Assembly: GCF_009834185.1 (NCBI RefSeq)
Contig: NZ_CP047173.1
Coordinates: forward strand, 1,922,001 to 1,986,000
Source of the DNA: Rathayibacter sp. VKM Ac-2760
GTDB lineage: Bacteria > Actinomycetota > Actinomycetes > Actinomycetales > Microbacteriaceae
Direction of reading: 5' to 3'
Length of the DNA: 64,000 nucleotides
The position numbers and the translations under genes were made by a program. Shown here in pieces: positions 42,131 to 50,078 of this stretch; position 1 is the first letter of the stretch; each line of letters starts with the position of its first letter. Below the pieces are notes generated by a model. It was not told where the DNA came from, did no database searches, and saw only the letters and a program-made list of their open reading frames with translations.

Positions 42131-43135
42131 TCAGGCGGTGACGGCGAACCGGGCGGGGGAGAGGCGGTGCGCGAGCGCGCGGCCGTCGGTGAGGCGGACG
42201 AGCTCCTCCAGCACCGACTCGGCGAGGCGGCCGAGCTCGGTGCCGTAGGACCCGGCGATGTGCGGCGTGAGCAGGGCTCGCTCCGAGGTGTAGAGCGGGT
42301 GGGCGGGGTCGAGGATCCAGGGCGAGGTGACGTCGAGGATCGCGTAGAGCTCCCCGGCGAGGACGCGGCGGGTGAGCGCGGCCTGGTCGACGATCTCGCC
42401 GCGCGCGGTGTTGATCAGGGTCGCGTCGGTGCGCATCCGGTCGATGCCGCGGGCGTTGACGAGGTTCCAGGTGGAGGGGAGGGACGGCGCATGGACCGAG
42501 ACGACGTCGCTCGAGGCGAGCAGATCGTCCAGGTCGACCAGCTCGACGCCGAGCGCCGCGGCGCCGTCGCCGTCGAGGTAGGGGTCGTAGACGACGACCT
42601 CGAAGCGGTACGAGCGCAGCAGCCGGATGACGAGCCGGCCGATGGTGGAGGCGCCGATGATGCCGACCCGCTTGTCGAAGGCACCGAGGCCGGGGAAGTC
42701 GCGCTCGACGTCGATCTCGCGCCGCTGCTCCCGGTAGCGGCGAGCCAGCGGCAGGACCCGCTTGGCGGCGAGCACGATCATCGCCACGGTGTACTCCGCG
42801 ACGGGGACCGCGTTCGCCGCGGCCGCGGTGCTGACCTGCACCCCGCGGAGCAGGACCTCCTCGGCGAGGTAGGGCTTCACGGTCCCGGCCGAGTGCAGGA
42901 CCGCCTCCAGGTTCGGGATCGCGTCGAGGACGTCGGTGTCGAGCCGGGGGGAGCCCCAGCCGGTGATCAGGACGTCGACGTCGCCGAGGATCCGGCGCGA
43001 CGACGCGGACGCGAACTCGCTGACGTGTCCGGCGACGTCCGCGACGGCGGCCACGGCGGCGAAGCGCTCGGCCGGGAAGATCCGGTCCAGGGCCGAGTCC
43101 GACATCGCGAACGCGACGCGCTTGCGGCCGCTCAC
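42131..43135 (-). CDS. D-isomer-specific 2-hydroxyacid dehydrogenase-like protein with altered triad
   Basis: 334 residues, family length. NAD-binding motif VGIIGASTIGRLVIRLL. Of the Arg-Glu-His triad, Arg is in INTARGEIVDQ and His in LTPHIAGSYG. The Glu is expected in DVxxxEPL, but this protein reads DVTSPWILDPAHPL, so Trp seems to take its place. Such enzymes reduce 2-keto acids with NADH; here activity may be altered. It overlaps the permease gene (GTGA) and precedes the propeller gene in the operon. Confidence 0.85.
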   Translation of the reverse strand: MSGRKRVAFAMSDSALDRIFPAERFAAVAAVADVAGHVSEFASASSRRILGDVDVLITGWGSPRLDTDVLDAIPNLEAVLHSAGTVKPYLAEEVLLRGVQVSTAAAANAVPVAEYTVAMIVLAAKRVLPLARRYREQRREIDVERDFPGLGAFDKRVGIIGASTIGRLVIRLLRSYRFEVVVYDPYLDGDGAAALGVELVDLDDLLASSDVVSVHAPSLPSTWNLVNARGIDRMRTDATLINTARGEIVDQAALTRRVLAGELYAILDVTSPWILDPAHPLYTSERALLTPHIAGSYGTELGRLAESVLEELVRLTDGRALAHRLSPARFAVTA

Positions 43136-44049
43136 TTGACGCTCCCGGCGCTGAGGCCCGCCCGCCAGAAGCGCTGCAGGAGGACGAACGCGAGGACCAG
43201 GGGCACGATCGAGAGGAAGGAGCCGGCGATCACGAGAGTCGAGAACTCGGGGTTCTGCTGCACCTGGCTCTGCCAGAGGGCGATGCCGACGCTGGAGGGG
43301 AAGAGGCTGCGGTCCTGGAGCATGATCAGCGGCAGCATGAAGTTGTTCCAGATGCCGACGAACTGGAAGAGCGCGATGGTGACGAAGCCCGGCAGCAGCA
43401 TCGGGAGGCCGATCTGCAGGAAGCTCCTGACCGGTCCGGCGCCGTCGACGCGACCGGCCTCGAGGACCTCGCCCGGGAGGTAGCCGGCGCTGAAGACCCG
43501 GGCGAGGTAGACGCTGAAGGGGTTGCAGAAGGCGGGGATCAGCACGGCCCAGATCGTGTCCGTCGCGCCGATCGACGCGGCGAGGAGGTAGAGCGGGATC
43601 ACGGTCGCGGTGTTGGGGATGAGGACGCCGACGAGGACGGCCGCGTAGAGCGGGCGGGAGCCGCGGAAGCGGAACTTGTCGAACGCGTAGCCGGCCATGA
43701 GGGCGACGAAGCCGCCCACCACGGCGCCGACGCCGGCGTAGAGGATGCTGTTGCCGAGCCAGCGGACGAAGATCCCGCCGTCCTGGCTGAGCACCCGGGT
43801 CAGGTTGGCGAGGAACTCGCCGCCGATCGAGAGAGCGTCGCCGGAGTACAGGCCGGAGGCGTCCTTGGTGACGGCGAAGACCAGCCAGAGCAGCGGGACG
43901 ATCATGTAGGCGGCTCCGACGACGAGCAGCCCGTTGACGGTGAGCGACGCGGCGCGGGAGGGCCCGCGACGGCCGCGGCGGCGCGGTGCGGGAGGAGTCG
44001 GGGAGGCGGGGGCCGGGCGGTCGTGCACGGTGTCGATGACGGCGGTCAC
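43132..44049 (-). CDS. Carbohydrate ABC transporter permease (CUT1, MalG-like)
   Basis: 305 residues with six helices. The EAA loop, where the ATPase docks, reads EVLEAGRVDGAGPVRSFLQI. The C-terminus ends VLLQRFWRAGLSAGSVK, the MalG-type ending. The 40-residue N-terminal region is Pro/Arg-rich. GTG start overlaps the upstream permease's stop. No ATPase gene is in the operon, so a shared ATPase such as MsiK is likely, as in other actinobacteria (inference). Confidence 0.93.
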   Translation of the reverse strand: MTAVIDTVHDRPAPASPTPPAPRRRGRRGPSRAASLTVNGLLVVGAAYMIVPLLWLVFAVTKDASGLYSGDALSIGGEFLANLTRVLSQDGGIFVRWLGNSILYAGVGAVVGGFVALMAGYAFDKFRFRGSRPLYAAVLVGVLIPNTATVIPLYLLAASIGATDTIWAVLIPAFCNPFSVYLARVFSAGYLPGEVLEAGRVDGAGPVRSFLQIGLPMLLPGFVTIALFQFVGIWNNFMLPLIMLQDRSLFPSSVGIALWQSQVQQNPEFSTLVIAGSFLSIVPLVLAFVLLQRFWRAGLSAGSVK

Positions 44050-44978
44050 TGGCTGCGCTCCTTCGAGGTGAAGCGGGTCACGGCCCACGAGAGGACGCCG
44101 GCGAGGGCGGCGAGGACGATCGAGGCGGCGGCCGCCTCGGGCAGGTTGTTGCGGTTGAACGCGGCGTCGTAGGCCCACATGTTCGGCACCCAGGTGCTGG
44201 TGACCGCGGTGGTGGCCGAGGAGAGGATCCGCGGCTCGGTGAACAGCTGCAGAGAGCCGATCACCGTGAAGAGCAGGGCGACGCCGAGCGCGGGGGCGAT
44301 CAGGGGGGCCTTGATCGAGAGCGCGGTGCGGATCCCGCCCGCCCCGTCGACCTTCGCGGCCTCGAGGACCTCCCCGGGAACCGACTGCAGGGCCGTGAAC
44401 AGGATGATCACGTTGTAGCCCGCCCACTCCCAGATCGCGATGTTGACCATCGAGGGCAGCACGAGGTGCACGGAGAGGAAGTCGATCCCGATCCCGCCGG
44501 AGGCGAGCGCCTTCACGATCGGGCTCACCCCCGGGGTGTAGAGGTAAGCCCAGATCAGGGCCGCGATGACCCCCGGGACGGCGTGCGGGAGGAACAGCAG
44601 GAGCTGGAACGTGCGTCGGGCGAGGGTGACACCGGCGTCGAGCAGCAGCGCGAGGGAGAGGGCGACCACGAGGAGCGCCGGGACGTACAGCACGCAGTAC
44701 AGCGCGAGGCGGCCGAAGCCCTCGAGGAAGCCCTGGTCGGAGAGGACGGCGACGTAGTTGCCGATCCCGACGAACTCGGTGGTCGAGCCACCGAAGCCGA
44801 GGCCGGAGCGGGACTGCGCGAACAGGCTCATCCCGATCGCGTAGACGACCGGGGCGATCATCGTGACGACGAAGAGGGCGAAGAAGGGCAGGAGGAAGAT
44901 CGAGGCCGTCCGGCCTCCGGTGCCCGAGACGCCGCTCCGGCGCGGGCGGAGGGCCGAGGGCCGGCGCAGGAGAGTCAC
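44046..44978 (-). CDS. Carbohydrate ABC transporter permease (CUT1, MalF-like)
   Basis: 310 residues, six helices. The EAA loop is EVLEAAKVDGAGGIRTALSI. First helix FLLPFFALFVVTMIAPVVYA and the periplasmic-loop pattern are typical of CUT1 sugar importers. It forms the channel with the next permease. GTG start, 40 bases after the solute-binding protein stop. Confidence 0.93.
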   Translation of the reverse strand: MTLLRRPSALRPRRSGVSGTGGRTASIFLLPFFALFVVTMIAPVVYAIGMSLFAQSRSGLGFGGSTTEFVGIGNYVAVLSDQGFLEGFGRLALYCVLYVPALLVVALSLALLLDAGVTLARRTFQLLLFLPHAVPGVIAALIWAYLYTPGVSPIVKALASGGIGIDFLSVHLVLPSMVNIAIWEWAGYNVIILFTALQSVPGEVLEAAKVDGAGGIRTALSIKAPLIAPALGVALLFTVIGSLQLFTEPRILSSATTAVTSTWVPNMWAYDAAFNRNNLPEAAAASIVLAALAGVLSWAVTRFTSKERSQ

Positions 44979-45018
44979 GACCGGGACTCCCTCGAGGAGG
45001 CGCTCGCCCGAGCGGAGG

Positions 45019-46311
45019 TCACTGGGAGACCTCGAGGCCGAGGCGCTCGAGACCGTCGACCGTGGCCGTCTGGGTGCTCTGCAGCGCCTCCGAGAGCGAG
45101 GGCTCGGCGGTCACCGAGTCCTTCAGCGCGGTGCTGGTGAGGTCGTAGCTCGGCCCCCACGCCCACGGAGCGAGCTCCGCCGAGGCCTCGTCGAACACCG
45201 CGTAGATGTCGTTCGCGTAGTAGTCGACCGGCGCGACGGACGCCGCGGCGTCGTTCAGCCCGGGATAGGCGAGATAGGCGGTGCCCACGGCGCCGCGCGC
45301 CTCGACCGCGGCGGTGGTCGTGGTCAGCCACTCGAGGAACACCGCGGCGGCGGCGGAGTCGTCGGTGCCCTCGGCGATCGCGAACCCCGTTCCGCCGCTC
45401 AGGGCTCCGCTGGGCTCGTCCCCCCACGAGGGCGGTGCGGCGGCGATCCACTTCCCGGCCTGGCCGGCGCCCTCGGTGCGGGTCTTCAGGCCGGAGGCGC
45501 TCCACGAGCCGCCGATCCAGCCGTTCACCGTCCCGTCGCCGAGGTCGGCCGTCCACTCGTCGCTGAACCCGAGCTGCTTCTTCACGAGGTCCTCGTCGAT
45601 GAGGCGCTGCCAGAAGTCGGCGACCTTCTCGGAGGCCGCGTCGTCGATCGCCACGTTCCAGTGGTCGTCCTCGGCGGTGAACCACTCCGCGCCGGCCTGC
45701 CAGGCGAGCGGAGCGAGCGGGGGCTCGTTGGTGAAGTAGCTCGCGAGGTAGGCGTCGGGGTTCCAGGCCTTCACCGCGCGGGCAGCGTCCTCGAACTCCG
45801 CCCAGGTCGTCGGGACTCCGACCCCGGCCGCGTCCAGGACGTCCTGGCGGTACCACATGGTCAGCGGCGGTGCGTCATAGGGGAGGGCGTAGGAGTCGTC
45901 GCCGAACGTCACGAGGTTCTCGACCTGGTCGTCGTAGGCGGTGCGGACGTCCTCGCCGATCACGTCGTCCAGGGGCAGGACCTGGCCGGCCGCGACGAAG
46001 CTCGGCAGGCGGTCGTACTCGATGCCGACGACGTCCGGGCCGGTGCCGGAGGTGATCGCGGCGGCGAGCTTCGTGTAGCCGCCGTTCGCGCCGTTCGGGA
46101 TCTCCTCGAACGCGACCGTGATGTCGTCCTGGCTCGCGTTGAAGGCCTCGACGACGTCGGCCATCCCGCTGAGGGACGACCAGAAGGTGACGTCGCCGGT
46201 GGGCGGCCCCTGCGGGGTGTCGGCAGCGGTCGAGCCCCCGGACGAGCAGCCGGCGAGGGCGATCGTCGTCGCCAGGGCGGCGGCGGCGAGGGGGAGGCGG
46301 CGGGTGCGCAT
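45019..46311 (-). CDS. Sugar ABC transporter solute-binding lipoprotein
   Basis: 430 residues. Lipobox ATTIALAGC (Cys about 22). The extracellular domain has the CUT1 pattern: VTFWSSLSGMADVVEAFNAS, YTKLAAAITSGTGPDVVGIE, LPYDAPPLTMWYRQDVLDAA and GGTGFAIAEGTDD. It delivers an oligosaccharide or amino sugar to the two permeases. It is the first gene of the seven-gene operon that ends with nagB. GAAGGAG lies 7 bases upstream of the ATG. Confidence 0.93.
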   Translation of the reverse strand: MRTRRLPLAAAALATTIALAGCSSGGSTAADTPQGPPTGDVTFWSSLSGMADVVEAFNASQDDITVAFEEIPNGANGGYTKLAAAITSGTGPDVVGIEYDRLPSFVAAGQVLPLDDVIGEDVRTAYDDQVENLVTFGDDSYALPYDAPPLTMWYRQDVLDAAGVGVPTTWAEFEDAARAVKAWNPDAYLASYFTNEPPLAPLAWQAGAEWFTAEDDHWNVAIDDAASEKVADFWQRLIDEDLVKKQLGFSDEWTADLGDGTVNGWIGGSWSASGLKTRTEGAGQAGKWIAAAPPSWGDEPSGALSGGTGFAIAEGTDDSAAAAVFLEWLTTTTAAVEARGAVGTAYLAYPGLNDAAASVAPVDYYANDIYAVFDEASAELAPWAWGPSYDLTSTALKDSVTAEPSLSEALQSTQTATVDGLERLGLEVSQ

Positions 46312-46392
46312 GGTGTGCTCCTTCGGACGACAGCGGTCGGTGTGGATCGATCATCGATGCCCGGCCGCGACGCGACAAGGAGCGCAGCGTCA

Positions 46393-46410
46393 AACGCACA
46401 TCAACGCACA
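46393..46410. promoter_or_regulatory. Direct-repeat operator candidate before the sugar operon
   Basis: AACGCACA occurs at 46393-46400 and 46403-46410, spaced by 10 bases (one helical turn), about 85 bases upstream of the solute-binding protein start and overlapping the regulator's stop codon. The same octamer recurs in front of the regulator. DeoR-type proteins bind direct repeats of this kind. Confidence 0.5.
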
Positions 46411-47513
46411 GAGGCGGCTTCGCGGACCGTCGACTCCCGGACGACGAGAGCGGGCAGCAGGATCATCCGCACCACCGTGCGCGCGCGCTGGTCGCCGAGG
46501 CGCAGGCGGTCGACGCAGAGGCGCAGCGCGGTGTGGCCGAGCTCGTGCTTCGGAGGAGCGACCGCGGTCAGGGGGACCGCGGCCAGCGCGGAGATCTCGT
46601 CGTCGTAGGCGATGACGCCGAAGTCCTGCGGCACCCGCAGTCCGCGCTCCAGGACGAGGTCGGTGAAGGCCATCGAGTCGGCGTCGCCGAGCACGATCGC
46701 CGCGGTGACGCCGGCGCCGAGGCAGTCGTCGAGGAACGCGGTGAGCTCGGGGATCGAGACGCTCTGGCCGACCGGCGGATGCGAGAGCTCGCGCCGGAGG
46801 CGGTCGTCCTTCCTGCCGCCGCTCGCGGAGCGCATCGCGCGCTCGTAGCCGACGGCCAGCCCCGCGGCGGTCGCGACGGGACGCGCCGCGAGGGCGATGC
46901 GGTGGTGCCCCTGCTCGAGGAGGTGCCGGACCGCGATCTCGATGCCGTAGCTGTGATCGGAGCGGACGCACTCCAGCCGCGCGGCGATCGACTCCTCGAT
47001 CGAGCGCTCGATGATCACGACCGGGAGGCCCGCGCGCTCGAGGAGATCGAGGAGCTCCGATCCTTCGCGCAGCGCGTCCCGCGGAGTGATCAGGAGAGCG
47101 TCGACGCCGCGATCGATGAGCCGCCGTGCCTGGCGCAGCTCCTCCGCCTCGGAGTAGCTGGTCGCCCCGACGACGAGGCGGCAGTTGAGCTCCCGCGCCG
47201 CCTGGCTGGCGCCCCGGATCACCTCGGGGAAGTAGTAGGTGCTCGTCGGCACGATCATCCCGATCGTCGCGACCGGTCGCTCCGCCGGGCGGACGGCCGT
47301 CGGATCGGCCCGGCTCTGCTGCTGCGCCGCGACCGCCGGCGACACTGCTCCGCCGTGCACCCGCACGAGCAGCCCGTCGGCCTCGAGCGCTCCGAGGTCG
47401 CGCCGCACCGTCATCTGCGACGTCCGGAACCGGAGGGCGAGTGCGGCGCTGGAGACCGATCCCCGGAGCTCCAGCTCGCGGAGGACGGCGTCTCGGCGTG
47501 CGGCGGCGACCAT
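46401..47513 (-). CDS. DeoR-HTH/LacI-sensor hybrid transcriptional regulator
   Basis: 370 residues. The N-terminal 60 residues form a DeoR-type winged helix (RRDAVLRELELRGSVSSAAL, then QMTVRRDLGALEADGLLVRV and HGGAV). From about residue 85 a LacI/RbsB-type sensor domain follows: ATIGMIVPTSTYYFPEVIRG, ADSMAFTDLVLERGLRVPQD and FGVIAYDDE. The hybrid layout is common in actinobacterial sugar regulators. The ATG at 47513 follows AGGAGG by 7 bases. It probably represses the downstream operon in the absence of its sugar. Confidence 0.9.
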   Translation of the reverse strand: MVAAARRDAVLRELELRGSVSSAALALRFRTSQMTVRRDLGALEADGLLVRVHGGAVSPAVAAQQQSRADPTAVRPAERPVATIGMIVPTSTYYFPEVIRGASQAARELNCRLVVGATSYSEAEELRQARRLIDRGVDALLITPRDALREGSELLDLLERAGLPVVIIERSIEESIAARLECVRSDHSYGIEIAVRHLLEQGHHRIALAARPVATAAGLAVGYERAMRSASGGRKDDRLRRELSHPPVGQSVSIPELTAFLDDCLGAGVTAAIVLGDADSMAFTDLVLERGLRVPQDFGVIAYDDEISALAAVPLTAVAPPKHELGHTALRLCVDRLRLGDQRARTVVRMILLPALVVRESTVREAASVR

Positions 47514-47542
47514 GGGCGACCTCCTGGGTGCGGCATCGGACG

Positions 47543-47569
47543 AACGCACACATGCAAACACAGACGCAC
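47543..47569. promoter_or_regulatory. Operator candidate between regulator and ThuA gene
   Basis: AACGCACA at 47543-47550 and a related AGACGCAC at 47562-47569, 19 bases on, lie 30-56 bases upstream of the regulator ATG and 33 bases before the divergent ThuA start. Sharing the octamer with the operon promoter suggests autoregulation and possible control of ThuA. Confidence 0.45.
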
Positions 47570-47601
47570 GCCGTCCCGCACCCCCGTCTAGGCTCCCGAG
47601 C

Positions 47602-48276
47602 GTGTCGCGAACCCTCTCCGCCCTCGTCCTCTCCGGTGCCGGCCGCTACGCGGATCCTTGGCATCCCTTCGCCGAGACGACCGAGTGCATCGCCGGGATC
47701 CTGCGCGAGTCGGGCTTCGCGGTCACCGTCGCGCCGGACGTCGACGACGCGCTGACGCGTTTCGATGACGGTCCGGACCTCGTCGTGGTGAACGTCGGGC
47801 TGCCCCGGGACGGCTCCCCGTCGCCCGCCGCCGCGGCGCGGACCGGCTTCCGTCGCCTGCTCGCCTCAGGTGCCCCCGTGCTCGCGCTGCACGCCTCCTC
47901 GACGAGCTTCGTCGACGCGCCGGAGTGGGAGCAGGCCCTCGGCGGACGGTGGGAGCGGGGGACGTCCTTCCATCCCGAGCACGGCGAGGCCCGTGTCCGC
48001 CTCCGCGGGCACCCGCTCACCGCCGGGATCAGCGACTTCGTCCTCCAGGACGAGCGCTACACGTCCCTCCGCACCGCCGCCGACGACGAGGTCGTCGCGG
48101 CCCACGAGCACGACGGCGTCGAGCACCCCCTGATCTGGCTGCGCGAGGCGACGGCCGCCCACGGCCGCACCGCGTACGACGCTCTCGGCCACGACGCCCG
48201 CTCCTTCGCGTCGCCCGAGCACCGCGAGATCCTCCGCCGCCTCATCGCCTGGACGACGCAGCGCGAGGAGACGTGA
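47602..48276 (+). CDS. ThuA-domain (trehalose-utilisation/sugar-processing) protein
   Basis: 224 residues. The glutamine-amidotransferase-like ThuA fold shows ALVLSGAGRYADPWHPFAET, DLVVVNVGLPRD, PVLALHASSTSF and ISDFVLQDERYTSL (the family's DE.Y). ThuA proteins occur in sugar catabolic clusters and help convert oxidised or keto-sugars. The GTG is 7 bases downstream of TAGGCT (47589-47594) and has no Shine-Dalgarno, so it appears leaderless. Divergent from the sugar-operon regulator. Confidence 0.85.
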   Translation: MSRTLSALVLSGAGRYADPWHPFAETTECIAGILRESGFAVTVAPDVDDALTRFDDGPDLVVVNVGLPRDGSPSPAAAARTGFRRLLASGAPVLALHASSTSFVDAPEWEQALGGRWERGTSFHPEHGEARVRLRGHPLTAGISDFVLQDERYTSLRTAADDEVVAAHEHDGVEHPLIWLREATAAHGRTAYDALGHDARSFASPEHREILRRLIAWTTQREET

Positions 48277-48313
48277 TGCTCTCGAGGAATTCGTCCTGCT
48301 GGTCGAGCCGTCG

Positions 48314-48790
48314 TCAGGAGGTCCGCGCGGTCTCGTGCCGCCTCGTGCCGGATCGATGGTGGGCTCGGCGCTCGGTGAGGAGGAAGACGACGAGGAGGAC
48401 GACTCCGACCAGGACCACGACGATGTTGCCGAGCTGGGCGAGGGAGGAGAGGGTCGCCTGCTCGATCAGGCGGCGGCCGATCCCTCGGTGCTGCTGCGAG
48501 GGAACGACCGCGAGCGGGCTCAGCACGAGGACCTCGACGAGCTCTGCTGGCGCGTCCAGCCATCCCCGCGAGAGCATCACGTGACCGACGAGGTGCTCCG
48601 CGTCTTCAGCGACCAGTTCGACGACCGCCGTGCTTGTGAGCCGCAACCCGTGTGCCAGCGAAACCACACGGTCCGCCTGCAGTCCGAACGCCGTCGACTC
48701 GACCGTGTCGATGAAGGGGGAGTCGGCGCCGGTCGCCATTCGTACCCGGACCCTCATCGGCTCAGCCCCAGCCGTGTTCTCCTGAAGCAC
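48314..48790 (-). CDS. Truncated GNAT acetyltransferase fused to a transmembrane tail
   Basis: 158 residues. The first 110 follow a GNAT N-acetyltransferase: VRMATGADSPFIDTVESTAF, VGHVMLSRGWLD, LVLSPLAVVPSQQHRGIGRR (acetyl-CoA loop), LIEQA. Normally a strand and the LGDPxYYxRFGF motif come next; here the frame goes into LAQLGNIVVVLVGVVLLVVF, a typical membrane helix, and a His/Arg-rich tail. The beginning is enzyme and the end is from a membrane protein, probably by deletion. The GTG at 48790 has AGGAG upstream; the ATG at 48757 is the natural GNAT start. Confidence 0.7.
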   Translation of the reverse strand: MLQENTAGAEPMRVRVRMATGADSPFIDTVESTAFGLQADRVVSLAHGLRLTSTAVVELVAEDAEHLVGHVMLSRGWLDAPAELVEVLVLSPLAVVPSQQHRGIGRRLIEQATLSSLAQLGNIVVVLVGVVLLVVFLLTERRAHHRSGTRRHETARTS

Positions 48791-48983
48791 CGCAGGTGAC
48801 TCCTGTCTGATGTCGTCGGTGGAGGCCTCCGCCAGCCCGCCGCTCGCTGCGCTGCAAGGTTCGGCCGAGTCCGACCCGGATGCCGCCGAGCGTCAGTGCG
48901 GCAGACGCCCTCCGTCCGGGGCTCCGTCCAGCCCTCACCTTTCCTTCGGCACCCGAGTGTGTCGCGGGGAATCGCCGCCGTTC

Positions 48984-49016
48984 CGAAGAGGAGGGCCCAT
49001 TGGGCCCGTCTTCGGC
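48984..49016. terminator. Hairpin in the 48791-49071 interval
   Basis: CCGAAGA pairs with TCTTCGG, enclosing a GGGCCC/GGGCCC inner stem. It lies 56 bases past the stop of the winged-helix regulator gene and would terminate that minus-strand unit. The remaining 200 bases of this interval show no gene. Confidence 0.55.
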
Positions 49017-49071
49017 GGTCGCGCTACCGAGTGAGCGGCCGGCAGTCGACCAGCTCGCCCCGGTGAAGCAG

Positions 49072-49386
49072 CTACGGGCGAGGGGCCGCTTCGCCGGCGA
49101 TCTCGGCGAGGGCTGCCACGTGCCCGTCGAATGCGCGCTGTCCGCTCGGGGTGAGCGTCAGCCAGGTCAGCTGACGGCGGTCCGTCCGTCCGGCCGACGA
49201 TGCTTTGCGGGAGGACACGTAGCCGTTGTCGGCCAGGGCGCGGAGGTGCTTGGAGAGGCTCGCGTCCGCGATGCCGAGGGTGTCGCGGAGCACGGTGAAG
49301 TCGATCTGATCGACGCGGCGCAGGATCCCGCAGATGCGCAGGCGGGCGGGAGCGTGGATCAGCTCGTCGAAGGCGGCGTCAGCCAC
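49072..49386 (-). CDS. Winged-helix (MarR/ArsR-like) transcriptional regulator
   Basis: 104 residues. The fold is HTH_34-like: FDELIHAPARLRICGILRRV, then TLGIADASLSKHLRALADNG (recognition helix), VSSRKASSAGRTDRRQLTWL and TLTPSGQRAF. Such small regulators are encoded with the membrane protein they control. GTG start, overlapping the partner's stop by 8 bases. The heptamer operator in front of the partner gene is its likely target. Confidence 0.85.
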   Translation of the reverse strand: MADAAFDELIHAPARLRICGILRRVDQIDFTVLRDTLGIADASLSKHLRALADNGYVSSRKASSAGRTDRRQLTWLTLTPSGQRAFDGHVAALAEIAGEAAPRP

Positions 49387-49837
49387 GGCGGGCGATCTGC
49401 CGGACCGCCGCGCGGAATCCGAGCGTCGACAGCCAGGTGACGAGGAGGAACGCGGCGATCGCGGTGATCGCCACGGCCCAGCCGAGTCCCTGTGCGACGA
49501 GCCCGAGCGAGACCGAGAACAGGAGGAGGCAGGAAGCGAGGGCCGCGCCGACGAGCAGCATCGCTTCGACACCGACCCGCCGGAGCCGGATACCCGTGGC
49601 GCGTCGCAGGAGCACCACGAGCACGACGGCCGCAGCGACCACGAGCCACGAAGTGGTGGGCGGCTCGTAGTCAGCGCCCGGTGAGAGCGCGGCGGCCTGC
49701 GCCACCCAGAGCAGTGCGAGGACGCCGAACCCGGCGAGGTGCCGGCGCGGTGCGGAGATTCGGGCGACGAGGGCCTCCCGGTCGGACCGGAGGCTGTCGA
49801 GGGCGGAGGACGCGTCGGACGCTCGATCGTTTTCCAT
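49379..49837 (-). CDS. Membrane protein partner of the winged-helix regulator
   Basis: 152 residues. A polar 30-residue start is followed by four helices (about 34-50, 62-80, 92-112, 118-140). It is of the kind commonly encoded with HTH_34 regulators, function unknown. The ATG is 6 bases downstream of TAGTTT (-10 type) without a Shine-Dalgarno, and an inverted GTTTTCC repeat covers the start codon, so leaderless translation and tight repression are likely. Confidence 0.75.
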   Translation of the reverse strand: MENDRASDASSALDSLRSDREALVARISAPRRHLAGFGVLALLWVAQAAALSPGADYEPPTTSWLVVAAAVVLVVLLRRATGIRLRRVGVEAMLLVGAALASCLLLFSVSLGLVAQGLGWAVAITAIAAFLLVTWLSTLGFRAAVRQIARRG

Positions 49838-49862
49838 AAGGGAAAACTACATGTCGTTTTCC
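49829..49862. promoter_or_regulatory. Operator with three GTTTTCC heptamers over the 49379 promoter
   Basis: GTTTTCC at 49829-49835, its reverse complement GGAAAAC at 49841-49847, and a third copy at 49856-49862 cover the -10 hexamer and the start codon. The AT-rich repeat stands out in this GC-rich region and fits a winged-helix regulator dimer site. Confidence 0.65.
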
Positions 49863-50078
49863 TATCAGGCAAGTGATCGCTCGCGGTCTTCTCAGGAACT
49901 TCGTCGTTCGAGAGCTCTTGGCGGGACGGCGAAGCCGTGCGATTGTGGATCCACCCCTGCTCCTCGAGGAAGGTCGACGACGGTGAAGACCGCTCCGGTT
50001 CCCGCGCTCGCGCGCTGACCTCCTCGATCCCGTCCGCGGGCTCCCGGTCAACGCATCCGCTGACGACCGAGGAGTCCT

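Noticed and set aside
49863..50078. Antibiotic-responsive attenuator leader for the ABC-F gene
   Set aside because: The 200-base leader has a possible GTG frame at 49937, but it runs through the gene start; no short peptide with paired hairpins could be shown.
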